Assembly: GCF_963583255.1 (NCBI RefSeq)
Contig: NC_084815.1
Span: 13,067,724 to 13,131,723 of the forward strand
Length of the DNA stretch: 64,000 nt
Reading direction: 5' to 3'
Source of the DNA: Pyrus communis
Lineage: Eukaryota > Streptophyta > Magnoliopsida > Rosales > Rosaceae
Shown here: piece by piece, positions 21,011 through 33,130 of the stretch
Layout: each line of letters opens with the position of its first letter
How positions within the stretch are numbered: position 1 is the first letter of the stretch
Program-made: the position numbers and the translations under genes
Notes under the pieces: model-generated
What the model saw: only the letters and a program-made list of their open reading frames with translations
The model's database searches: none
What the model was told of the DNA's origin: nothing

Positions 21011-23637
21011 TGATGCGAGAATTATACGCACACAAATTAAACCCTCTTTTTGTCAATTGTAGTATAAGTATAAGTAGGGATCGTTCTGGACCGGGGATTA
21101 GGAGGGATTGTTAATCACTTGGATTTGACTCAAAAACGTAAAAACACAAACTAAAACACTATACTAAACTTGAAGAATTCAAAACTAAAAATAAGAAAGA
21201 TTAAGACTAAGACTTAAACGAAATATAGGGGGATTGATTTTGGACGAATTTAAACTAAAATGGATAGATTGTAAAGAAAACAAATTGTAAATATGAAATT
21301 GACGGAAATGAATGGATGATATGGCTAGCTAAGGGGTTCATCTCCATACATGTTACACTTGCATAATAAAATGATTTCCAATTGCATTTCAATAAACCAT
21401 GAATTCTCAACACCCCGGGTTAATTAGGTCCACTTAAATTAACCGTCAAGTTTTCCTTAAGTTAATGAATTGGATGATTGCATACGATAACCCAAAGCAT
21501 TCCTCACAAGTTCCCTACATGAATTGCATAATAGAGATACAAGCAAGAATCATTAAGTTCTTTGAAAACTATAAGTGTTGACGAGGCATTCGTTACTATG
21601 ATTGCATGAAACTTATGCCAAGAATTCGTTTAACGCGATTGTTTATAAGCAACCTCCACTACTTGTGAATATAAGTTCGTAACTATTAGGTGAAACTCAC
21701 TTATATTCTAGCGTCATATTCATGCATGAAAATTAAGCGTGCACTCTCAATAAACATACATAAATACGTTATCAATCAAATAGTTAAACGAATTGAATCC
21801 ACAACTTATGAAACGCAATTAGAAGTAATTAAATCAAAATGCAAGCATAAACATTTGTTTCGAATCCCCCCCCTAGCCAAGGGGGGTTTAGTTCCTCATA
21901 CAAAACAAAGAGAATTGAAATTAAACATTGAAATCAAAGAAACGCCTAAACATTCCAACAACTCAAACTTGAATTGTATGAACGTTTAGGCCCTCTTCTC
22001 TTCCTCTTTATTGTAGCATAAGGTCTAGGGATAATTGGTTTGGGGGATGGAAGTGTGGAATGGAAGAGGAGTGGTGGAGAAGTGGAAGGGGAATGGAAAA
22101 ATGGTGTTTGGATTACAAGGGAACTCACGGCAAAGAGAAGGAATGGAAGTGTTTGTGGTGTGTTGTGTATGAAATGAGATGTGTATTGAATGGGAATGCA
22201 AGGGTTTTTATAGGAGGAATGGAGGGGTATATGACTGTTTGTTTAAGGTGTTTGTGTGGAGGAATGATGGAAAAACATCTAGGACAACATGTGAAAGCTG
22301 GAATTGCATGTGAAGATGCTGGAATTGCAAAGAAATCCCACGGCAAAGACTTGTTTGGGTGCATGTGAATGTTGTTTGTGTGAAGTGTGTGTGAATGCAT
22401 GTGGATTAAAGAGTGAGTGGTGGCTGCAATGATGAATACATGTGGCTGAAATGAAAGGGAAATGCAAAGGGAAAAACTGGAAATTCAAAGGAAGGCCACG
22501 GCAATGGATGTTTTGTGCATGGAAATGAATGTGTTTGCATGTGAGAGAATGTGAGAATGATTATGTCTTGTGGCTGAATTGGTGGAGTAATTATGATGGG
22601 AGGCACGGCATAGTTGGATTTGTGGTGGGTTGATGAAAGAATAATGTCAAGGTGTGGGATTGTTAAAGGGGGAAGTGCATGTGCAATTGCAAAGGGGGAA
22701 AGCTGGAAATGGGATATGAAAGCCACGGCATTGATGGGCTGTTTTGTGTTGGTGGATGATTAAAATTGCATGTGGGTGAATGTGTGGCTGCATTGATGAA
22801 AGGCAAAGTGCATGTGCAATGTTGGAGAATGAATGTGTGATGGTGTGATTGAATGATTTAAAGGGGCATGTGGGTGAATTAAAGGATGGAATGCATGTGC
22901 AATGAGTGGTGTTGTTGCTTTGAAGTGATTGCTGAAAATGAATGTGTATGAAATGATAGTGTTTTGCACGGCTAGGTGTTGTGGTTTTGGGAGAAAGGTG
23001 GATGAATGTGCATGTGGATTAGGTGGAAGAGGTGGGTGTGCATGTGAGTTGAAATGCATGTGTTTAAATGGTTGAAATGTGTAGATGATTATGAGTATGA
23101 TAAGTGATAAGTGTATGATATGTTAAGTGATAAGTGAATGATATGATAAGTGATAAATGAATGATATGATAAGTGATAAATGAATGATATGTTAAGTGAT
23201 AAATGAATGATTATGATAAGTGATGAATGATATGTGGAAGTGTTTAAGTGTTTAAAATAGGGAACAAAGCCCTTCCTTTCATGGCAAGGAAGGGAGACAC
23301 AAGGAAACACACGACAATGTCCTAAGGTTGCAAGGAATGTTGTTTTTGTGTTCTAAAATGCGTAGGAGTCTTCAATGATGCTCAAACATGAGGTCTTTTA
23401 GGATTTAACTTTCCTACTTCAAGTCTGCAATTTCGTCCATCCTCTTGGCTCCAAGCATATGATATCCATTCCAATCTCTAATTTGCTCCAAAAGGCTCCA
23501 AAAGGCATCCTTTTGCATACTTTGCCCTTAGAACCTAAAAACACACAAAAGAAGCATAAAAGACTAAAATAACTAAAGAAACATAACGTAAATGTACGAG
23601 AACAAGCCATTTAAGTCGCATGAATATGCTCTTATCA
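21011..23637 (-). repeat. 3' LTR of element B
   Basis: Plus strand reads TGATGCGAGAATTATACG...ATGCTCTTATCA. About 1 kb longer than the A LTR. The extra length is a G-rich stretch (about 22030-23060) of recurring GAATG, GCATGTG and GGCTG words, followed by a GATAAGTGATAAATGAATG minisatellite at about 23095-23230. Confidence 0.92.
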
Positions 23638-26100
23638 AACTCCCCCACACTTAGCTTTTGCTAGTCCTCGAGCAAAACAAAACAAAAGGAACCAAAAACA
23701 AAACGAAACGAACAAAACACAACCTACACCTTCCAACAATCGTATCAAGGACCTCCAATGCACATGACAAGTTAAAAATCATTATTCTCACAGATTTTAG
23801 CCATCTTTACACTTAAGTACATTCTTAATCATAGTCACCACATACTAGTTCACAATTAAGCATTTAAAACACATTTCAAATGTAGTAACATGCCTTAGAG
23901 AATTTGCTCAAATCCTTACAAGATATGCACTCGTTTTTCACACAGATTTTCTGACTACACACCCTACACTAGTTATATGTGAGAAGATTGATCTAAATAT
24001 GAATTCTAACACTCACATATGTTATATCAAAGAAAGCATTTTCTGGATTTACGACAATGACTTGAATATGATCTCATGAATTGAATGCTACTACTTAGAA
24101 TGAGAACCAGTGATTCCATAAGCTCATATCAATTCCAAACTCCACACTATTGAAACACATAACACTCACGATAGAAGTCAAAGGGTTGTGACGGGGCTAG
24201 GGTATTGGCAAACAAAGAAGGGATATGGAAAACAAAGGTTCTTAAAGAAATAGCGAGCAAAGCATTTGAATCATCTTAGAATTCACTTTTGAATGAAAAC
24301 TCAACTTTTGAACAACAAGGGGGAACAAGCTCTTTTTCCTTTCTTTCTTTTCTTTTCTGTTTTTCCCGCAACGGAACCATTTTTTTTTTTTTTTTTTTTC
24401 TCTCTCAATAAACATACATAAACACTAAAGAACAAAACATTCTCTCCCCCACACTCATTTTCTTTCATAATGTAACTCAAAAGGAATTCATTTAAGTCAT
24501 GCTCACTATCATTTAAGAACAAGGGTGTGGATTGTCCTAAACTAGGCTAGGTAAGGATAATGTGGGTTAACAAAGAATAAAGGCTAAACGAGGCTCAACG
24601 GGGTTAAAACTTACAACAAATACGAAATATGGGAAGTAAGGCTATTTGGTTATGGTGGCAACTACACAACTTCATCTTGATATATGTTATGCAAATCAAT
24701 GTCATGCTTTGAATGAAACCGATATAAAATCTAGCATTTAGTTCTGTCATGATACAATTGCATTCTAAGTAGCAACCAAGCAAGGAATAATGAGATCATG
24801 CAACAACTTTAGAAAACAAAGAATCACAGAAAATAACTCTCCAAAGAAGGTAATGGCTCGAGTCTCACAGGGTTGTAGCGTTTGTTTGAGTTCCTTCCTT
24901 CAAGCATGTTACTAAAACGAATTTTCTTTTATGATTGCATATGAAGTCATACATTATAACCATAACCAAGCATATACCAAGAGTAAATCAAACTTTTCTC
25001 TATGTTAATAACTCTTTTTAACAGTCATGCAATTACAAACCAAATCCTTATCATTGTGTTGGAAGGTACCCTAAGACACAAACACACAAAAACGACTCAA
25101 AACACTCTTTTTTTAGGTTTTTCAAAACATATTTTTCAAATTTTTATGTGATTTTCGGAGTTATAAAACAAAACACACTAAAACACTCTAAAACAATTTA
25201 AAAACACCTTAAAACAGCAAGGAACAACCTTTGAAGTTATGGGTGATAAAATCCCACGAATTTGCATTAAATATACTTAGTTACCCCCCCACACTTAAAT
25301 CAAACATTGTCCTCAATGTTTTAAGCATAGATTCACACAAAAAGCAACTAAACATACTAAAAGCAACTAAACATAGTAAACATGGCAGAATGTAATTAAC
25401 AAAGAGAAGAGTTTAGAGACGCAAATCTGGTTATGGAGTGTAAGTTCCATCTTCTCCTTGGTAATTGCATTGAGGCTTTGATCTTTGTGATTCCACAGGC
25501 TTACTCTTGAACTGGTTTCTGCCCATCGTTGATTTTCCTTTGTGCTACTTCTTGAACTGGGCAGCAGGATGGTTCTTTTGGTTTCCCCCGAAGGTCTGAG
25601 CTTACCCCTTTTGTCTGTTTCTTTGTTCAATCTTTGCAGGAGTGGTCCCTTCTCTGGAAGTGTATCAACCGTTGAAGATGACTACTCGAGAGCAACGCTA
25701 GGTAAGCAATCAGGGATAGATTTCAGGCAGTTGGCTCCAGAACGGAAGACTGACTCCAAGTGCCGGCTGATTGCTTCTTTTACTTTGCCATGCGAGTAAG
25801 AACAAGGACAAAGAAAAAGACAGGGAAAAAGCATGATATGAGATACTTTTGCTTTTGACCTTGATGATATGAGATACCTTTGCTTTTGAATAAGCGGTGA
25901 ATGAATCAGCACATGTATTTGTTGTGCTATTTCCTCCTGGGTCATCTGTACTCCAGGCATCTGGTATCATCTTTGGGGAAGAAGAAAAAAAATGAGTATT
26001 TCGAAAGGCTTTGCTGGGAGTGCGCCCTCAGAGGTGAGGGAGAGTTGGGCTTTTTCTTCAGGTCTGCCTTGCCATAAAAAAAATGAAGGTCGACATATAT
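23638..26100 (-). other. Non-coding 3' internal region of element B
   Basis: The reverse complement of the region in A at about 8000-10157. ACTCCCCCACACTTAG at 23640 is the purine tract on the minus strand, and further CCCCCACACTTA tracts recur at about 24446 and 25287. A poly-T run lies at 24380-24398. Relative to A, about 115 bp is missing near 25640. No long ORF. Confidence 0.6.
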
Positions 26101-26627
26101 AGAGATAATAACAAGTGGTGGTACTTTTTACCCTTGTCGACAAACGTTCTGATCCCGCAAATCCGGCTTTTTGAAATAGTGGCGCCTCTTCGATTTCTGA
26201 GCAGGCGCCCCTTCGATTTCTGAACGACGCCCCTTCGCTTTCTGAACGACACGTGGTAGTGCAGATGCGGCTCCTTTTGACAAAGCTGCACGCGTCTTCT
26301 GAAAAGCAGAGAAAGTGTCGCCGAACTTTGCGCTTGTCGGCTAAAGATGTGTAGTTGCGATGATGGCCTCCACGTGTTTTCAGCTTTGTCAGAAATCTTT
26401 TGACAAAGTTGAACGCGTTTTCTGAAAAGCCGAGGGAGCGTCGCCTAACTTACGCCGGAAAATCCGGCTCTTTGAATCGGTGGACGCGTCGCCTTGGTTT
26501 TTTTATAGAGCTATCGATCACCGCCAACATACACACTCTGAAGATTTCCCATTCTTGAACATCGTCTCCGGCCCTTTGAAAAATTTTAACTCCATCCACC
26601 CCTTCTCTTTGAACACTTTTGAAAAAA
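26101..26627 (+). promoter_or_regulatory. Putative promoter and leader of the antisense ORF in B
   Basis: Same layout as in element A: GATTTCTGAGCAGGCGCC-type tandem units (about 26180-26245), the tttgtcagaaatcttttgac inverted pair (about 26380-26410), and a TATA-like TTTTTTTATAGAGC near 26498, about 125 bp before the ATG. Activity is inferred. Confidence 0.4.
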
Positions 26628-27299
26628 ATGGCAAACTCATCGAACCTTAGCTTAGATTTGAGTCTCAGCAGCGATCCGGTTGCGCCCCGTCAAGGTAATG
26701 TATGGCGCCCTTCTTTTTTATCTTCTAACGGTCCTCTTTCAGGTGAAGACTCTGTGATGCAGGACGCCACAACAGCTACAATAGTAGCTAGGAACCTCCT
26801 CACTCCAAAAGATAGTAGGCTGCTGTCAGGACGGTCCGATGAGTTGGCCGTTCAAGAGTCCCTCGCACTTAGTGTTCAGTGTGCGAGCTCTGTGTCCAAC
26901 ATGGGCCAACGCCTGCTTGCTCGGTCCCGCCAAGTGGAATCGTTGATGGCAGAGGTGGAAAGTCTTAAGCAGGAAATCAAACAGCTTAAGTACGAGAATA
27001 GAAGTTTGCATGTGCTTGCAAATAACTATTCGGCGGGCATGAAGAGGAAGGTTGATGAGCTACAAGAATCTGAGGGTCGAATTCACAATGACCGTCAAAG
27101 GCTTGCGTCTTATCTCCAGAGGCACCTTTTTCCTGGGTCATCCAGCGTTTGGCCAAGTATTGAGGCCTGGAATGCTCTAGCTCCGATGCCTTCCGCTCTG
27201 ATGCCTTCTGCTTCTATGCCTTCCGCTCCTATGCCTTCCGCTTCTATTCCTTCTGCTTCGACGCCTCGTAGTGGGGCTTCACGTAAACATCCTCTGTGA
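26628..27299 (+). CDS. Antisense coiled-coil protein of LARD element B
   Basis: 223 codons from ATG (the longer frame starts at TTG), antisense to element B. Same domain order as the copy in A: Ser/Leu-rich N-terminus, coiled coil at about 98-165, Pro/Ser/Met/Ala repeat at 186-213 with PSA units (MPSA, IPSA), basic tail RSGASRK. Before residue 185 it differs from the A copy only at positions 80, 108, 142 and 174; the repeat tail varies more but keeps its length. The frame is intact in both elements while the sense gag-like ORF next to it has diverged. No known enzymatic motif. Function unknown; a DNA- or RNA-associated structural protein would fit but is a guess. Confidence 0.7.
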   Translation: MANSSNLSLDLSLSSDPVAPRQGNVWRPSFLSSNGPLSGEDSVMQDATTATIVARNLLTPKDSRLLSGRSDELAVQESLALSVQCASSVSNMGQRLLARSRQVESLMAEVESLKQEIKQLKYENRSLHVLANNYSAGMKRKVDELQESEGRIHNDRQRLASYLQRHLFPGSSSVWPSIEAWNALAPMPSALMPSASMPSAPMPSASIPSASTPRSGASRKHPL

Positions 27300-27419
27300 A
27301 GGCTCCATCTTTCTCCATGTTTAGTATCTTTCTTTTTTTTTTTTTTTTTTTTCTTTTTTTTTCTTTTTTTTTTTCTTTTTTTTTTTTTATTAACATAAAT
27401 AAAATCAAACGGCATGGAA

Positions 27420-28544
27420 TTAGTCCTTGAATGGAAGGTGATACTTGAAGTGAACCGGCCTTGGTTTGAATTCTAGTGTAGGCGCCTGATTCAAAAAAAA
27501 TAGCAAGTTAGTATAAAATCTAATGGAATTTGGAAAAAAAAACTTACTTGTTTTGTCCGACGAGAACTCAATGACAAACACCACTCCTTTGAAAGTTTCA
27601 GGGATATTGGACTTGGCCATATTGCAAGTGATGGTTATGACTTGTCCAATGTCATCAAATTTAACTTCTTTGGATTTTGTGGTTTCAAGAACGTCCTCTT
27701 TGATGAATTCATGACATTCCCTACTTGTCACCTTTGGAAGGGCTTCCAAGATGTCTTTTTCACCTTCTTCTTCCTTGGAAGTCATGAATCTGCAAGGAAT
27801 AGGGATACTTGTTGGAACGGGGTTAAAAATAATGAAATTTGGAACAACCATACCTGTATTAGATGGCATAGGAGCAATAGGTGCCTCCGGTAAAGGTGTT
27901 TCCACCCTTTCCGTGGGTTGGGTGTATTCCTCTTCCTTGTGATTTGATTTTGATGGTTGAGGGTCCGTTCCAACCTCCTTGTCACTTCTCAACATGATAG
28001 CATTGGTGGTTTCAAATTCTCCCTTCTGATTTGCAATGGTTGAACTAGGGAGTTCGCCTTGGTCGCAAAATTGTCCTTCGAACTCCGCTATCTGCCCAAT
28101 TTGCTTTTCCAGAGTAGTAAGTAATTGAAAAATCGTATCATTATCATTTGAATTACCTACATTACTTTGGGCAGGTTGTGGTGGCTGCATAGGCGTTGAA
28201 TAGAACTCCTCATACGGCTGCCAATATCCTTCTTGTTGAGCCTCATTGTCTTGATTTTGTGAGCCCTGCACCAAACAAATTAATTCATTAAGCTTTTGAT
28301 TATAATCTATTGACGAACTTAAATTTGGTTGGGCATATTGAATATGAGGTTGTGGTGGCTGCCAATATCCTTCTTGTTGAACATGTTGAGGTTCCCACCA
28401 CATAGAGTTTGAATGATCACTCCAATCCGAATTGTAAGTATTGGAAAACACGTTATTCCTTGATTGAAGATCAAATATATCAATGCTTTGCATTTGGGAC
28501 CTTTTCATGAGCTGTAACAAAAGAGAAGCATTATCAAGTGCCAT
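27420..28544 (-). CDS. Gag-like protein of LARD element B
   Basis: 374 codons starting at the first ATG after the leader (MALDNAS). It keeps the DHSNSMWWEPQ block near residue 43, the QQEGYWQPYEEF repeat, and IGQIAEFxGQF...LPSSTI then NAIMLRSDKEVGTDP, which matches the Athila gag/protease spacer (AITLRSGKEV) better than element A does. It is shorter than the A counterpart and only partly alignable, with indels. No zinc knuckle or protease motif. It could supply a gag function or be a relic that happens to remain open. Confidence 0.6.
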   Translation of the reverse strand: MALDNASLLLQLMKRSQMQSIDIFDLQSRNNVFSNTYNSDWSDHSNSMWWEPQHVQQEGYWQPPQPHIQYAQPNLSSSIDYNQKLNELICLVQGSQNQDNEAQQEGYWQPYEEFYSTPMQPPQPAQSNVGNSNDNDTIFQLLTTLEKQIGQIAEFEGQFCDQGELPSSTIANQKGEFETTNAIMLRSDKEVGTDPQPSKSNHKEEEYTQPTERVETPLPEAPIAPMPSNTGMVVPNFIIFNPVPTSIPIPCRFMTSKEEEGEKDILEALPKVTSRECHEFIKEDVLETTKSKEVKFDDIGQVITITCNMAKSNIPETFKGVVFVIEFSSDKTSKFFFPNSIRFYTNLLFFLNQAPTLEFKPRPVHFKYHLPFKD

Positions 28545-28674
28545 GTTGTTCTTCTCTAGTACTTGAATTCAACAAACAAAACACAATTCAAAAACTAAAA
28601 CTAAAATACATAATAGAAACGAACAATCCAAGAGATTAGCAAATTTGCTAATCCCCGGCAACGGCGCCAAAATT

Positions 28675-31300
28675 TGATGCGAGAATTATACGCACACAAA
28701 TTAAACCCTCTTTTTGTCAATTGTAGTATAAGTATAAGTAGGGATCGTTCTGGACCGGGGATTAGGAGGGATTGTTAATCACTTGGATTTGACTCAAAAA
28801 CGTAAAAACACAAACTAAAACACTATACTAAACTTGAAGAATTCAAAACTAAAAATAAGAAAGATTAAGACTAAGACTTAAACGAAATAGGGGGGGATTG
28901 ATTTTGGACGAATTTAAACTAAAATGGATAGATTGTAAAGAAAACAAATTGTAAATATGAAATTGACGGAAATGAATGGATGGTATGGCTAGCTAAGGGG
29001 TTCATCTCCATACATGTTACACTTGCATAATAAAATGATTTCCAATTGCATTTCAATAAACCATGAATTCTCAACACCCCGGGTTAATTAGGTCCGCTTA
29101 AATTAACCGTCAAGTTTTCCTTAAGTTAATGAATTGGATGATTGCATACGACAACCCAAAGCATTCCTCAAGAGTTCCCTACATGAATTGCATAATAGAG
29201 ATACAAGCAAGAATCATTAAGTTCTTTGAAAACTGTAAGTGTTGACGAGACATTCGTTACTATGATTGCATGAAACTTATGCCAAGAATTCGTTTAACGC
29301 GATTGTTTATAAGCAACCTCCACTACTTGTGAATATAAGTTCGTAACTATTAGGTGAAACTCACTTATATTCTAGCGTCATATTCATGCATGAAAATTAA
29401 GCGTGCACTCTCAATAAACATACATAAATACGTTATCAATCAAACAGTTAAACGAATTGAATCCACAACTTATGAAACGCAATTAGAAGTAATTAAATCA
29501 AAATGCAAGCATAAACATTTGTTTCGAATCCCCCCCTAGCCAAGGGGGGTTTAGTTCCTCATACAAAACAAAGAGAATTGAAATTAAACATTGAAATCAA
29601 AGAAACGCCTAAACATTCCAACAACTCAAACTTGAATTGTATGAACGTTTAGGCCCTCTTCTCTTCCTCTTTATTGTAGCATAAGGTCTAGGGATAATTG
29701 GTTTGGGGGATGGAAGTGTGGAATGGAAGAGGAGTGGTGGAGAAGTGGAAGGGGAATGGAAAAATGGTGTTTGGATTACAAGGGAACTCACGGCAAAGAG
29801 AAGGAATGGAAGTGTTTGTGGTGTGTTGTGTATGAAATGAGATGTGTATTGAATGGGAATGCAAGGGTTTTTATAGGAGGAATGGAGGGGTATATGGCTG
29901 TTTGTTTAAGGTGTTTGTGTGGAGGAATGATGGAAAAACATCTAGGACAACATGTGAAAGCTGGAATTGCATGTGAAGATGCTGGAATTGCAAAGAAATC
30001 CCACGGCAAAGACTTGTTTGGGTGCATGTGAATGTTGTTTGTGTGAAGTGTGTGTGAATGCATGTGGATTAAAGAGTGAGTGGTGGCTGCAATGATGAAT
30101 ACATGTGGCTGAAATGAAAGGGAAATGCAAAGGGAAAAACTGGAAATTCAAAGGAAGGCCACGGCAATGGATGTTTTGTGCATGGAAATGAATGTGTTTG
30201 CATGTGAGAGAATGTGAGAATGATTATGTCTTGTGGCTGAATTGGTGGAGTAATTATGATGGGAGGCACGGCATAGTTGGATTTGTGGTGGGTTGATGAA
30301 AGAATAATGTCAAGGTGTGGGATTGTTAAAGGGGGAAGTGCATGTGCAATTGCAAAGGGGGAAAGCTGGAAATGGGATATGAAAGCCACGGCATTGATGG
30401 GCTGTTTTGTGTTGGTGGATGATTAAAATTGCATGTGGGTGAATGTGTGGCTGCATTGATGAAAGGCAAAGTGCATGTGCAATGTTGGAGAATGAATGTG
30501 TGATGGTGTGATTGAATGATTTAAAGGGGCATGTGGGTGAATTAAAGGATGGAATGCATGTGCAATGAGTGGTGTTGTTGCTTTGAAGTGATTGCTGAAA
30601 ATGAATGTGTATGAAATGATAGTGTTTTGCACGGCTAGGTGTTGTGGTTTTGGGAGAAAGGTGGATGAATGTGCATGTGGATTAGGTGGAAGAGGTGGGT
30701 GTGCATGTGAGTTGAAATGCATGTGTTTAAATGGTTGAAATGTGTAGATGATTATGAGTATGATAAGTGATAAGTGTATGATATGTTAAGTGATAAGTGA
30801 ATGATATGATAAGTGATAAATGAATGATATGATAAGTGATAAATGAATGATATGTTAAGTGATAAATGAATGATTATGATAAGTGATGAATGATATGTGG
30901 AAGTGTTTAAGTGTTTAAAATAGGGAACAAAGCCCTTCCTTTCATGGCAAGGAAGGGAGACACAAGGAAACACACGACAATGTCCTAAGGTTGCAAGGAA
31001 TGTTGTTTTTGTGTTCTAAAATGCGTAGGAGTCTTCAATGATGCTCAAACATGAGGTCTTTTAGGATTTAACTTTCCTACTTCAAGTCTGCAATTTCGTC
31101 CATCCTCTTGGCTCCAAGCATATGATATCCATTCCAATCTCTAATTTGCTCCAAAAGGCTCCAAAAGGCATCCTTTTGCATACTTTGCCCTTAGAACCTA
31201 AAAACACACAAAAGAAGCATAAAAAACTAAAATAACTAAAGAAACATAACGTAAATGTACGAGAACAAGCCATTTAAGTCGCATGAATATGCTCTTATCA
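28675..31300 (-). repeat. 5' LTR of element B
   Basis: Nearly identical to 21011-23637, with about a dozen differences seen. Plus strand starts TGATGCGAGAATTATACG and ends GCTCTTATCA. It adjoins the tRNA-Asp primer site (tccccggcaacggcgcca, 28652-28669) at its left. Confidence 0.92.
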
Positions 31301-31305
31301 CACGG

Positions 31306-31794
31306 CAATGAAGGGAAGTTGCTGGAAATCCAATGTTATGCACGGCTAGGGGTTTGTGTGTAAGGGGGATGTTATTTATTTCTGAAATTATGCAAGAACT
31401 TTGGAATATAAAAGGGTATGTGAGTTATGGTTGAGCTTGATATGAAAAAGGAAGGTGTTTAAGTGGTTTAAAACAGGAAACAAGGCCCTTCCTTGCCGTG
31501 CAAGGAAGGGAAACACCAAGGGACACACGGCAAGGGTTTTAATGTTACAAGGGACATTGTTTTGTGACCTAGAATAGGTAGGAGTCCTTGATATTGCTCA
31601 AACATAAGATCTTTAGGTCTTCAATTTCGTCCATTCCTTTTGCTCCAAAATGCTCCAAAATGCACCTTTTTGCTTCCTAAGCCATATGAACCTAGAAACA
31701 CACGAAAATGGCATAAAGGACTAAAATAACTAAAGAAACACAACGTAAATGCATGAGAACAAGCCAATTAAGTCGCATAAATATGCTCCTATCA
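31306..31794 (-). mobile_element. Solo LTR E, right part
   Basis: Continues E after element B (…gccacgg / caatgaagg) and ends ATGCTCCTATCA, followed by target duplication tagat (31795-31799), which matches 19418-19422 exactly. Confidence 0.85.
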
Positions 31795-31799
31795 TAGAT

Positions 31800-32890
31800 T
31801 CTATAGGGTTGAGGTTCAAGAACAATATCCCTTATTCTTGAAGTTTTAGGTATTAGGTGTCAATGATCATGCTTCAGGCATGTTGCCAAACGTTGGCGGG
31901 CCCTAATTCTACCATATGTTGTAAAAACAAACTCAAAATTGGATTGTGAGAGAGATAAACTTAGACTTGGGTTCAAAGGTTCCAGCGGAGCTGAAGATGT
32001 CTGTTCATTACGCCTCTATCGAAGCAGAGCATACATTTCGGTGGTCTCCAGCTGAAATTAGGTATCATTATTCGGTAAACTCCAGCTAAAGCTGAGTTTA
32101 TATCGTTTTCTTACATTTGTAGTAGTAATTAGATTCGAGAATTTTGTAAACTTCAGCTCTCTACAATGCTGCTTCAAGAGGGAGTTAGAAACAAGGAAGG
32201 GTGAGTAAAGTATTCTCCAGTCAGAATTCGATCGGATTTATAAACTTCATAATCATACTCATTCATGGACGTAATCATGATGTGCTTTAGGTAATATCTT
32301 TCATGATGAGACGATGAGCCAAAGAGCCATGGAATGCTCGTTAGGGAGGTATTTCCGTTTATAATGCTTCGGGTAGAAATCTTTAAGTGAAGATCATGAC
32401 AGAGGCTTATTCAACTCTTCCATGCCATTGTTGGCTATACTGGTTTCTCAGCTTCTTGATAGTCAAGTGGAGATTCACGTCTTGTACCCATATAAGATGG
32501 TTTCTATTAGAAACGTCCAAATCAGTGAAATCAAACTTGTGATGGTTCGACAATTTATTAAGTTAAGGGAACAAGATTGTGAATAGTGCAATGGGAAAGT
32601 TAGAACATTCGTGTTCTAAGACATAATTTTACATGAAAAACATCAGATTTTCATGGGTGTATTGTTTTATGAAAACTTCGGGTTTCAAAGGCACTAAATT
32701 CAAAACTACAAGTTTAAGTCTAGTTATGAACTTCCGGTTCATAAATACGGGGTTCATGCAAGAACACAGAATACAAGGTACTGATTTAAGTACAGTAGAT
32801 TTGGGTTGCTTCAGGAACTCTAGTGTGAGCGCTCCAGGACTACGAAAGGATGTCAACGGCTCAAAGAAGAAAAATAAATTATTGAACTGT
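31800..32890 (-). pseudogene. Copia D gag remnant (right part)
   Basis: Degenerate minus-strand reading. Near 32150-32300, MNEYDYEVYKSDRIL, then FTHPSLFL, then EVYKILES fit the copia gag order VxEYNSxxFRI / TFHASNxxLQQQYRE / FxKYSEL. The 75-codon open stretch at 32856-32629 (MTSFRSPGALTLEFLKQP) is near where the gag start would lie, but I cannot match it confidently. Not functional. Confidence 0.5.
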
Positions 32891-33130
32891 TAATGGCCAA
32901 AAGTGGGCTTCAAGCTGATAATTTTAGATTTCTTGTTAGATTAATGGACTGTTAGTCACTTTTAATTAATTTAATAGATCGAGACCATATAGGCATGGAA
33001 GCAAAATAATGACTTGTGGGTCATATTAGCTTCGATTGGTGGCGGATTAAGCTACAAGTGAATTATAGCTTAATTAGTGTTAATCAAAAAACATCCCAAA
33101 AATTATATTTGTGCATGGTTAAGAAGTGAG

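Larger units (their letters stand above)
21011..31300 (-). mobile_element. LARD-type LTR retrotransposon B, complete
   Basis: A minus-strand element with long LTRs (21011-23637 and 28675-31300, about 2627 and 2626 bp) and target duplication cacgg (21006-21010 and 31301-31305). The tRNA-Asp primer site is at 28652-28669 (reverse complement), and the purine tract lies just right of 23637. The internal region holds a gag-like ORF (28544-27420) and the antisense ORF (26628-27299). I count about a dozen LTR differences by eye, so it is young. No pol domains are present. It sits inside solo LTR E of its own family. Confidence 0.92.

Noticed and set aside
22060..23310. Many ORFs (His/Pro/Ser-rich) in the B LTR
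   Set aside because: They lie in low-complexity LTR sequence, occur on overlapping frames, and recur at 29723-30973 only because the LTR is duplicated.
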